Of a stretch of 21,011 nucleotides of DNA, positions 6,917-13,985 are shown in pieces. Source of the DNA: Dehalococcoidia bacterium (GTDB lineage: Bacteria; Chloroflexota; Dehalococcoidia; Bin125); the NCBI GenBank assembly GCA_007571275.1, contig RKRS01000227.1:1-21011 (forward strand). Direction: 5' to 3'. Position 1 is the stretch's first letter, and every line of letters begins with the position of its first letter. Both the position numbers and the translations under genes were made by a program. A model generated the notes under the pieces. The model saw only the letters and a program-made list of their open reading frames with translations, did not search any database and was not told where the DNA came from.

Positions 6917-8941
6917 CTAGTTCGCTCGCGACTCGTTGAGCAGCCAGTGCAGGAGCCAATCGGGCCAGTCGTCCTGGAACAGGGGGTAGTGCGAGACCTC
7001 GGCCATCGTCCAGAGCTCGATCGTGATCCCATCGATGCAGCCACTGCGGAATCGCTTTCGGGTCGTTTCAGCGTCTATGACCTTCATGTCGAGATCGATG
7101 GACGGCAGTGTCTCAACCTGTTCCAGATCGCAGCTGGCTCGCGCTGCCCAGCGTTCGACGATCTCGGTTGCGCCGGGGTAGCCTCCCTCGTCCGGGCTGT
7201 AATCGGCCAGGATCCCGTCGTAGGGGATGTCCCAGTCGGCAGTGCCATGGATCTGCAGCACGGAAACAGGAGGCGCGTCCGCGCAGCGCTCGGGATCGCC
7301 GAACGAAGACCCGGCCAGACTGACAATCGCCACCAGCTGCTCCAGGCCATCACAGGCCAGACGGTAGGACATGAAGCCGCCGTTTGAATATCCGACCACG
7401 TAGACGCCACTGATATCGACAACCGACGCGGCTTCGGCGACCAACCCACTGATCCAGCCAACGTCATCGACACCGCTGCCGTCGAAGTCGCAGCAGGAGT
7501 TCGTCGCGTTCCAGAAAGCGTACCCGCGCGAGTCAGCAGTTCCCTGCGGTGTAATCAGAGCGAAGCCGTACTCGGCAATCCGTTCGGACAGACCAAAGTA
7601 CCAGTCGTGCGCCTCAGCCTCACCCTGATACCCGTGCAGGCTCACGATCAGCGGCGCCGGCTCATCGAGCGATGAGGGATAGAGCAGTGTCGCCGAGCGG
7701 TCTGGGCCGAGCGTCCGCTCAATGACGGCCTCGTTCGTCGACGACGCCGACGCGGTATCGCTTTCGTAGCGCTCGGCCAGCCAGCCGAGAATGGACGGGG
7801 TGAAATCAGTGTTCCAGACCCACGGGATGTGGCCGCCGCCCTGGATGGTCCAGAGCTCCATGACCAGACCATTCACGCAGTCTGCGCTGATCTGCTGGAC
7901 AGCGGTCTCGACGCCTTCGACGGAGGAATCGGTGTCGATCAGGCTGCGAACAACGAAGGTATCGTCAGAGCAGTTGGCGCGTGCCGCCCAGCGCTTCACC
8001 GACTCGGACGCGCTGGGGATTGGCGCGCGATCCGGGTCAGGATGGGTCGGTAAGCGTCCACCGTGATAGAGCACAATCGCATCGCGATCGCCGTGAATCT
8101 GTAGAACGGAGAGCGGCTCTGGCACACGGCAGTCGGTCGGATCATGGAAGGCGGCGCCGGCGAGGCTGACGATCGCGCGCAGACCTGGCGCCGCTTCACA
8201 GGCGAGTCGATAGGCCATGAAGCCACCGTTGGAGTGACCAACAGCGAACACCGCGGCAACATTGGCGTACTCACCTGCTTCGGCAATCAGACCGGTGAGA
8301 TATCCCACATCATCCGGCTCTGCGCCAAAGATGTCGCAACATTCGTTGGTTGCGTTCCAGAATTGGTTACCGATCTCATCAACCGTGCCATTCGGAAGCA
8401 ACAAACCAAACTGCCCCTCTTCAACCCAGGACGAAAACTGGAAGTATGCGTCGGCCTCGAACGAGTTGCTGCTATAACCGTGCAACAACAGAACAAGCGG
8501 CAGCGGTTGCGACGGATCGATCCCGGAGGGGATCAGGAGTTTCGCTGTACGCTCGTCGCCCAGCGTGACACTGATGGGCGATGGAGACTCCGACTGCGCC
8601 TCAGGTGCTTGCGGCGGCGACGATTGTTGTGTTTCCGCTGCTGAGTCCGCCTGCTCCGCCTGAGTCGTGGCCGACTGATCAGATTGGTCAGGTTGAGCGA
8701 CAGCGGTTGTCGATTCAGCCTGCTCTACTTCAGCTTCGGCTTGAGGCTCGACCTGAGTCTGTCGCTGTTCCTGCGGATCATCCTGCGCCTGCTGTTCCGC
8801 CCCCTCTTCCTGCTCCGCTTGCGTCTGTTGGACATCCGCAGTTGGCGCTGTGTCCACCTGCTCTGTCGGATCATCACCAGCACAGCCCAGCGACCAGACG
8901 CTCAGCGCAGCAGTGAACAGGAGCAACACCAGTACACGCAC
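6917..8941 (-). CDS. Lipoprotein with two fused PHB depolymerase/LpqC-like esterase domains
   Basis: A 674-residue exported protein. Residues 1-20 form a signal peptide ending SLG-C20, a relaxed lipobox, so lipid anchoring is likely but not certain. Residues about 24-121 are a low-complexity linker rich in Gln, Glu, Ala, Asp and Ser. Domain 1 (about 123-392): HGYSSN at 154-159, FWNATNECCD at 194-203, S237 in GHSNGG, D287 in HGDRD, H371 in GGGH. Domain 2 (about 404-670): HGYQG at 436-440, FWNATNSCCD, S519 in GYSNGG, D569 in HGTAD, H651 in SHYP. Both triads look intact. The start is a GTG with no clear Shine-Dalgarno; a strong inverted repeat lies 4 nt upstream. First gene of a three-gene operon. 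Likely acts at the cell surface on an ester polymer or esterified polysaccharide; the substrate is inference. Confidence 0.88.
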   Translation of the reverse strand: MRVLVLLLFTAALSVWSLGCAGDDPTEQVDTAPTADVQQTQAEQEEGAEQQAQDDPQEQRQTQVEPQAEAEVEQAESTTAVAQPDQSDQSATTQAEQADSAAETQQSSPPQAPEAQSESPSPISVTLGDERTAKLLIPSGIDPSQPLPLVLLLHGYSSNSFEADAYFQFSSWVEEGQFGLLLPNGTVDEIGNQFWNATNECCDIFGAEPDDVGYLTGLIAEAGEYANVAAVFAVGHSNGGFMAYRLACEAAPGLRAIVSLAGAAFHDPTDCRVPEPLSVLQIHGDRDAIVLYHGGRLPTHPDPDRAPIPSASESVKRWAARANCSDDTFVVRSLIDTDSSVEGVETAVQQISADCVNGLVMELWTIQGGGHIPWVWNTDFTPSILGWLAERYESDTASASSTNEAVIERTLGPDRSATLLYPSSLDEPAPLIVSLHGYQGEAEAHDWYFGLSERIAEYGFALITPQGTADSRGYAFWNATNSCCDFDGSGVDDVGWISGLVAEAASVVDISGVYVVGYSNGGFMSYRLACDGLEQLVAIVSLAGSSFGDPERCADAPPVSVLQIHGTADWDIPYDGILADYSPDEGGYPGATEIVERWAARASCDLEQVETLPSIDLDMKVIDAETTRKRFRSGCIDGITIELWTMAEVSHYPLFQDDWPDWLLHWLLNESRAN

Positions 8942-8944
8942 TGC

Positions 8945-8987
8945 GCAAGCCTAACAGCGAACCGCGTCGCTCGGCTGTTAGCCTTGC
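8945..8987. promoter_or_regulatory. Long inverted repeat in divergent promoter region
   Basis: Arms GCAAGCCTAACAGC (8945-8958) and GCTGTTAGCCTTGC (8974-8987) pair at 13 of 14 positions around a 15-nt spacer. It lies in the divergent gap between the two-domain esterase lipoprotein (start 8941) and the zinc dehydrogenase (start 9049). It could be a repressor operator, or a leader hairpin that hides the start of the lipoprotein mRNA. The structure is seen directly; the role is inferred. Confidence 0.5.
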
Positions 8988-9048
8988 TCCGCAGCACCAG
9001 GCCGCGCCAACTACCAGATCCAGCGACGGCCAGCGATTGGAGACCACG

Positions 9049-10089
9049 ATGCGACGCGCTGCCTGGAATGCAGACCGAACCCTCAGTGTCCACGACGATC
9101 CGCAACGAGCGCCCGGCGAAGGCGAGGTCCGTGTTCAGGTCGTCAATGCCGGCATCTGTGGCTCGGATTTGCACTGGTATCGCGGCGACTTCGAGCCATT
9201 CGCCATGCGGACGCCGGGGCACGAAATCGGTGGCATCGTTTCAGCGGTCGGCGCGGGCGTTGACCACGTCACAGAAGGTGATGTCGTTGGCGTTGAGCCG
9301 CTGCTGCGCTGCGGCAACTGCGGACACTGCATTTCCGGTCATTACAACCAATGCCAGGTCGCGGGTGGGCTGATCGGCATCGCTGTCGACGGCGGCATCG
9401 CGCAGGATGTCTTCGCGCCTGCGCCAGCCGTGTTCAAAGCGCCAGCAAATGTCGATGGCGAGGTCGCGGCCTTGGCTGAGCCACTGGCGTGCTCGGTGCA
9501 TGGATACAACATGATCACGCTGGGACAGGGTGAGACGGTACTCGTCATCGGCGCCGGCAGCATCGGGCTCACCGCGCAGTTGGCGGCGCAGGCCGCAGGC
9601 GCGAATGTGATCGTGCTGGCGCGACACCCCCACCAGCAGGAAGCAGCGCGCCGACTCGGCGCAGCTGAGGTGATCGGTGAAGACGAGGCCGGCCAGCAAC
9701 GACTCAAGGAGCTGACCAACGACGACGCTATCGATGTCGTCGCCGAATGCGTTGGCGGTCATGCCGACACAATCCGCCAGTCGGTCGATGTCGTGCGTCG
9801 ATTGGGACGCGTGGTCGTGCTTGGCGTCTTCGCGATCGATAACGCCGGCTTCAACCCACTGACTCTGCTGGGCCGCGAGATCACGATGATCGGCGCGGTC
9901 ACCTACGCCGCGCCGGGCGGCCGGACACCCGACTACCAGCAGGCGTTAGAAGTACTCAGCGGTTGCGGCGAGGAGGCGAGAACGCTGATCACGCATCGCT
10001 ATGGTCTCGACGAAGTCAACGAAGCATTCGAAGCGGCCCTGCACAAAAGCTCAAAATCGATCAAAGTCCACATCACGCCAAACGCATAG
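9049..10089 (+). CDS. Zinc-dependent alcohol dehydrogenase (medium-chain, sorbitol/threonine dehydrogenase-like)
   Basis: A 346-residue medium-chain dehydrogenase/reductase. Catalytic zinc ligands: C37 in GICGSD, H58-E59 in TPGHE, and probably E144. Structural zinc cysteines C88, C91, C94 and C102 in CGNCGHC...C. Rossmann motif GAGSIG at 168-173, then ANVIVLARHP at 185-194. An Arg/His after the second strand leaves the NAD versus NADP preference open. Start set at ATG 9049 because GGAG at 9039-9042 lies 6 nt before it; a TTG four codons upstream overlaps that site. It is transcribed away from the esterase operon and may share control through the inverted repeat at 8945-8987. It converges on the cyclase-family gene, with a palindromic element between them. 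Likely oxidises a polyol or secondary alcohol; substrate unknown. It is a distant paralog of the dehydrogenase at 18874-19965. Confidence 0.93.
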   Translation: MRRAAWNADRTLSVHDDPQRAPGEGEVRVQVVNAGICGSDLHWYRGDFEPFAMRTPGHEIGGIVSAVGAGVDHVTEGDVVGVEPLLRCGNCGHCISGHYNQCQVAGGLIGIAVDGGIAQDVFAPAPAVFKAPANVDGEVAALAEPLACSVHGYNMITLGQGETVLVIGAGSIGLTAQLAAQAAGANVIVLARHPHQQEAARRLGAAEVIGEDEAGQQRLKELTNDDAIDVVAECVGGHADTIRQSVDVVRRLGRVVVLGVFAIDNAGFNPLTLLGREITMIGAVTYAAPGGRTPDYQQALEVLSGCGEEARTLITHRYGLDEVNEAFEAALHKSSKSIKVHITPNA

Positions 10090-10109
10090 CAACAGTTCCC
10101 CACTCTCAA

Positions 10110-10151
10110 AGCTCCCCCTCTGGGGGAGCTGTCACGAAGTGACTGAGGGGG
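10110..10151. repeat. GC-rich palindromic repeat element, copy A (also terminator-like)
   Basis: AGCTCCCCC-TCT-GGGGGAGCT (10110-10130) is a perfect 9-bp stem with a 3-nt loop. It is followed by GTCAC-GAA-GTGAC (10131-10143) and TGAGGGGG (10144-10151). The order (C-run/G-run hairpin, second small stem around GAA, GAGGGGG) recurs at 16767-16833, at the right end of the window and inside the CoA-transferase gene. The element sits between two convergent genes, where the hairpins may also end transcription. The rest of the 107-bp gap holds one more weak dyad, ACTCA/TGAGT near 10170-10187. Confidence 0.8.
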
Positions 10152-10196
10152 CTTTCCTCAGAGAGAGTGACTCAAAAGAACCTGAGTGGCTTCCCC

Positions 10197-11147
10197 TTAG
10201 AAAATCGCCAGCGGATTGGCAGGACTCCCGGTTCCGCCGATAATCCTGAGCGGGCTGAGCACAAACTGGAACTCGTGCCGACCGAAGCGATTGGCGGCCG
10301 CCGCAACATCCTCGAGCTGCATGTTGTCCATCAGCCAGAGTCCCATATGCACGATTCCGACCGCGTGGATCGGAATTCGCAGCGTCTCGTACCCGGACGG
10401 ATTGACATCGGTCGCAGTATCAGCGCCGATCACTGCAGCGCCACGCTCGTGCAGCCACGGCAAACAGGCAACATGCCAACCAGGGAAGCCGGTCTGGAGC
10501 AGCGCCTCACGGCCAACCTCACGCTTACGCTTGCCGTAGCCGGTCCGCAGCAGCACCGCGTCACCTTCGCGCACACGGACGCCCTGCCGTTCCTCCGCAG
10601 CTTCGAGGTCTTCAGGAAAGACGCCCTCGCCCGGCTCCATCCAGGCGACGCCTTTAGCAGCCGCAACGTCGAGCAGCACGCCTCGCGTGACGATACCGTC
10701 GCGCAGCTCAGTGATCGGCAGGTGAGTCGCGCCGCCGCCAGAGTTCACCAGATGGGCGGGCTGCCCGTTGTACATCTTGCCATCCCAGAAGATGTGGCAG
10801 AGACCGTCGAGATGTGTGATCGCGTAACCGTGATAGACGAGTCCGAAGAACTCCAGCGCGCCGCCCATACGCGATACGCCCGCTTCGGCAATGGCAGCTG
10901 CCGATTCGCCGGTGGCGACCATGAATCGCTGGGGCGTCCCCATCGCGTGGTCAGGCTGGTGGGTGTTCTCGATATCCCAGGCGCAGGAGATCGAGATGCC
11001 TTCCGTGACCAGCGCCGCAGCCGCCTTGCGAACCTCGGGCGTGACCAGATTGAGCGTGCCTAACTGGTCGTCGTCTCCCCAACGCCCCCAGTTGGAGAGC
11101 GAGTCCATCATCGACATCACTTCGGCTTCGGTCGGAATGTTTGGCAC
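10197..11147 (-). CDS. Cyclase family protein (kynurenine formamidase-like metal hydrolase)
   Basis: A 316-residue member of the cyclase family (PF04199: kynurenine formamidases, isatin hydrolases and putative polyketide cyclases), which are metal-dependent amidohydrolases. The metal site is seen in YHGYAITHLDGLCH at 105-118, a variant of HxGTHxDxxxH giving H106, H112, D114 and H118, with Ile110 where Gly is usual. Other family segments: WGRWGDDDQLGTLNL at 20-34, GVLLDVAA at 156-163, EGDAVLLRTG at 194-203, GADTATD at 241-247, and PIHAVGIVHMGLWLMDN at 259-275. The length and WGDDDQLGTLN start are typical of the longer bacterial branch. The start is GTG at 11147, 7 nt after GGAGAG. It is divergent from the serine hydrolase pair. 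Substrate probably an amide or lactone; not resolved. Confidence 0.9.
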   Translation of the reverse strand: MPNIPTEAEVMSMMDSLSNWGRWGDDDQLGTLNLVTPEVRKAAAALVTEGISISCAWDIENTHQPDHAMGTPQRFMVATGESAAAIAEAGVSRMGGALEFFGLVYHGYAITHLDGLCHIFWDGKMYNGQPAHLVNSGGGATHLPITELRDGIVTRGVLLDVAAAKGVAWMEPGEGVFPEDLEAAEERQGVRVREGDAVLLRTGYGKRKREVGREALLQTGFPGWHVACLPWLHERGAAVIGADTATDVNPSGYETLRIPIHAVGIVHMGLWLMDNMQLEDVAAAANRFGRHEFQFVLSPLRIIGGTGSPANPLAIF

Positions 11148-11254
11148 TGTGGTTCTCTCCGCTCTAGGTTCTGAGTTTGCTGGTCGCGGACAGGCTACCT
11201 GTTGGTCGACGTGTTAGCGTTGCCAACGAACCCACATTCAACAAGGACAGCGAC

Positions 11255-12418
11255 ATGACCGATACCCCTATCAGCGGTTGGAACGACCCACAGTTTGACG
11301 CCGTGCGCGAGGCGTTTGCCACCAACTTTGCGGAGCACGGCGAACTCGGGGCGGCTGTATCGGTGTATCTGCACGGCGAGCCGGTCGTCGACCTCTGGGG
11401 CGGCTGGTACACGCCCGAGCGCGAGCGCGAGTGGGATCGCAACACGCTGGTCAATGTCTTCTCGACGACGAAAGGACTCGCGGCGTTCTGCGCCCACCGA
11501 CTGGCTGAGGAAGGTCGACTCGATTTCGACGCGCCTGTGGCTCAATACTGGCCCGAGTTTGCCGCGGCGGGCAAGGAGTCGATTCCTGTGCGTTGGCTGC
11601 TCAGTCACCGAGCGGGGATGGCGGCGGTTCGGCGTCCGTTGGTGATGGAGGACATGTTTGACTGGGACACCATGACGGCAGCGCTGGCCGAGCAGGAGCC
11701 ATGGTGGACGCCAGGTGAACAACATGGTTATCACGCACTGACCTATGGCTGGCTCGTGGGTGAGGTCGTGCGGCGAATCGACGGACGCTCAATCGGCAGC
11801 TACTGGCGTGAAGAGTTCGCGGCGCCGCTTGGACTCGATGCCCATATCGGCACGGGTCCCGAGTTCGACGGCCGCATCTCAACCCTGATGGATGCGCCGG
11901 TGGACCCCGAAGCGCCGGACCTGATCGACCTGTTCGGCGGTCCCGACACGGTGGGCGCGGCGGCATTCTCGAATCCGCCGCTCGCTGGTCCGGACGAGGA
12001 GAACATCACCGCCAGCCGCGGTTGGCGCGGAGCTGAGATTCCCGCAGCGAACGGGCACGCCACCGCGCGAGCACTGGCGCGGGTCTACGGCGGCGCGGCC
12101 AACGGCGGTGCGATCGACGGTATCCACGTGATCAGCCAGGAGACCTTAGACAACGCGCTGGTCGAGCAATCCTTCGGTCCGGACGCGTGTCTGCAGATCG
12201 AGACGCGCTTCGGGCTCGGCTGGATGCTGACTTCTGAATTCATGCCGCTGGGACCGAATCCGCGCGCGTTCGGTCACCCCGGCGCTGGCGGCTCGCTCGG
12301 CTACGCCGACCTCGACGCTGGCATTGGCTTCGGCTACACGATGAATCAGATGCAGCAGAACCTGAGCGGCGATCCACGTGTCAACGGCCTGATTGACGCG
12401 CTCTACGCCTCGCTCTAG
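11255..12418 (+). CDS. Class C beta-lactamase-fold serine hydrolase, first of a tandem pair
   Basis: A 387-residue serine hydrolase of the beta-lactamase/EstB family (family VIII esterases and relatives). Nucleophile S70 and K73 in VFSTTKG; general-base Tyr probably Y159 in HGYHALTYGW; third motif HPGAGGSLGYADLD at 341-354, standing for the KTG box. VVDLWGGW at 44-51 and PVRWLLSHRAGM at 111-122 are typical. No signal peptide is visible, so it should be cytoplasmic. The frame is open upstream to 11177, but AAGGA just before ATG 11255 and the alignment with the downstream paralog fix the start here. The 30-bp gap to the paralog suggests one transcript. Likely an esterase; a true beta-lactamase role is unlikely without export. 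Confidence 0.92.
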   Translation: MTDTPISGWNDPQFDAVREAFATNFAEHGELGAAVSVYLHGEPVVDLWGGWYTPEREREWDRNTLVNVFSTTKGLAAFCAHRLAEEGRLDFDAPVAQYWPEFAAAGKESIPVRWLLSHRAGMAAVRRPLVMEDMFDWDTMTAALAEQEPWWTPGEQHGYHALTYGWLVGEVVRRIDGRSIGSYWREEFAAPLGLDAHIGTGPEFDGRISTLMDAPVDPEAPDLIDLFGGPDTVGAAAFSNPPLAGPDEENITASRGWRGAEIPAANGHATARALARVYGGAANGGAIDGIHVISQETLDNALVEQSFGPDACLQIETRFGLGWMLTSEFMPLGPNPRAFGHPGAGGSLGYADLDAGIGFGYTMNQMQQNLSGDPRVNGLIDALYASL

Positions 12419-12448
12419 TCGCGCTACGGCAGCACAGCAAGAAGCCCG

Positions 12449-13609
12449 ATGAACGCACCGATCCACGGCTGGACGCACCCGCAGTTTGACGTCGTGCGCG
12501 CGGCGTTTGAAGCCAACTTCGCGGAAGCGGACGAAGTCGGCGCGGCGGTCGCGGTCTATCTACACGGCGAGCCGGTCGTCGACCTCTGGGGTGGCTGGTA
12601 TGCGCCCGATCGTGAGCGCGAGTGGGACCGCAACACGCTGGTCAACGTCTACTCGTCGACCAAAGGGCTCGTGGCATTCTGCGCGCACCGCCTGGTCGAG
12701 GAAGGCAAGCTCGACCTCGATGCGCCGGTTGCGCGGTACTGGCCCGAGTTCGACGCCGCTGGCAAGCAGGACATCCCGGTGCGGATGCTGCTCAATCACC
12801 AGGCCGGCATGGCCGCGGTGAAGCGCCCGCTGGTCACCGAAGACATGTTCAACTGGGAAACGATGACCTCAGCGCTGGCTGAGCAGGAACCCTGGTGGAC
12901 ACCCGGCGAGAAGCACGGTTATCACGCGATGACGTTCGGTTGGCTCGTGGGCGAGGTGGTTCGACGGGTAGACGGACGAACGGTCGGGCAGTACTTCCGT
13001 GAGGAATTCGCGGCGCCGTTGGGACTCGACGCACACATTGGTATCGGCCCTGAGTTCGACGCTCGTATCTCGACGGTGATCGAACCGCAGATCGCAGCTG
13101 ACTTCCCACCGACCAGCGACCTCTTCGGAGACCCCGACAGTGTCGGTATCGTCGCGGTGATCAATCCACCCGTGTTCAATCCCGGTGGTCCGGCGATGGC
13201 ATCACGTCGAGACTGGCGAGCCGCCGAGATCCCCGCCGCCAACGGACACGCCACGGCCAGGGCGCTGGCGCGTATCTACGGCGCAGCCGCCAACGAAGGC
13301 CAGATCGATGGCATCCACGTGCTCAACCCGCAAACAATCGAAGAGGGCATCGAGGAACAGAGCAACGGACCCGACACCTGCATCGGGATTAACACGCGCT
13401 TCGGTCTCGGCTGGGCCCTGACTGGAGAGTCCACACCGTACGGCCCAAACCGCAGAGCATTCGGACACCCTGGAGCCGGAGGCTCGCTCGGCTACGCCGA
13501 CCTGGACGCCGGTGTCGGTTTCGGTTACGTGATGAACCAGATGGGTACCGAGGTCGCCCACGATCCCCGAGCCGCAGCGCTGATCGAGGCGCTCTACGCG
13601 TCGCTGTAG
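12449..13609 (+). CDS. Class C beta-lactamase-fold serine hydrolase, second of a tandem pair
   Basis: A 386-residue paralog of the upstream hydrolase, roughly three-quarters identical and co-linear, hence a tandem duplicate. Catalytic S69 and K72 in VYSSTKG; Y158 in HGYHAMTFGW; HPGAGGSLGYADLD starting at H340. The second tyrosine of the first copy (Y164) is Phe here, which supports Y158/Y159 as the functional one. The two copies differ most around residues 210-255 (the loop after RIST), a likely substrate-facing region, and near the C-terminus. The ribosome site before the ATG is weak (AAGAAG), consistent with translation from a shared mRNA. No signal peptide. Cytoplasmic esterase or lactonase is the best guess. 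Confidence 0.92.
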   Translation: MNAPIHGWTHPQFDVVRAAFEANFAEADEVGAAVAVYLHGEPVVDLWGGWYAPDREREWDRNTLVNVYSSTKGLVAFCAHRLVEEGKLDLDAPVARYWPEFDAAGKQDIPVRMLLNHQAGMAAVKRPLVTEDMFNWETMTSALAEQEPWWTPGEKHGYHAMTFGWLVGEVVRRVDGRTVGQYFREEFAAPLGLDAHIGIGPEFDARISTVIEPQIAADFPPTSDLFGDPDSVGIVAVINPPVFNPGGPAMASRRDWRAAEIPAANGHATARALARIYGAAANEGQIDGIHVLNPQTIEEGIEEQSNGPDTCIGINTRFGLGWALTGESTPYGPNRRAFGHPGAGGSLGYADLDAGVGFGYVMNQMGTEVAHDPRAAALIEALYASL

Positions 13610-13985
13610 GCTAACAACAATGCAGACCTGATGTTCTACTATCTCTCAAGAAGGGATGGATAACTGATGCCCGTCTGCGGCTCCCAGTGTACGCCTGTGC
13701 GACGCATATCGCGTGTCCGCCCTCAAGCAGCGGCGAACAGTGGTCTGGATTAGCGGGAGACTTGACAACCGAAATCTGCGATCAGCTTGATCTCGTCCAG
13801 ATTGCCATCGACGGGCCTATTCGGCCAGAGAGGGAAAACCTGAAGACCTTGAAGGCGACTCAGGAAGGCTGAGGTGGAGTTGGTACATACGGGAGAGGAA
13901 CTGATCGAGGCGGTTCAGCGTGCTGTCCTGGCCGCAGAGACCACTCCTCGTTCGAGCCAACCAAGGTTGATCTCGCGAGGTTCCT
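13610..13985. other. 376-bp intergenic stretch without a supported gene
   Basis: Lies between the convergent serine hydrolase pair and CoA-transferase. It has an open frame of 61 codons from a GTG (13687-13872, +) and a 46-codon frame from a GTG at 13874 to 14014 (+) preceded by AGGAAGG, which runs into the CoA-transferase 3' end in antisense. Neither encodes a protein I recognise, and they could be decayed pieces of one gene. Two short perfect palindromes, CAACCAAGGTTG (13958-13969) and CTCGCGAG (13972-13979), sit just beyond the CoA-transferase stop. No T-rich terminator is seen. Confidence 0.5.

Noticed and set aside
11177..11254. Upstream extension of the first serine hydrolase by 26 codons from an alternative start
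   Set aside because: The paralog starts at the equivalent of ATG 11255, a Shine-Dalgarno lies just before it, and the extra residues do not look like a signal peptide.
11255..13609. Antibiotic-resistance beta-lactamases
   Set aside because: They have the class C fold motifs but no signal peptide and have the HPGAGG-type third motif common in esterase relatives rather than KTG.
13687..13872. A 61-codon plus-strand frame in the intergenic stretch
   Set aside because: It starts at GTG without a clear ribosome site, matches no family I know, and has no supporting context. Kept only as a remark in the intergenic entry.
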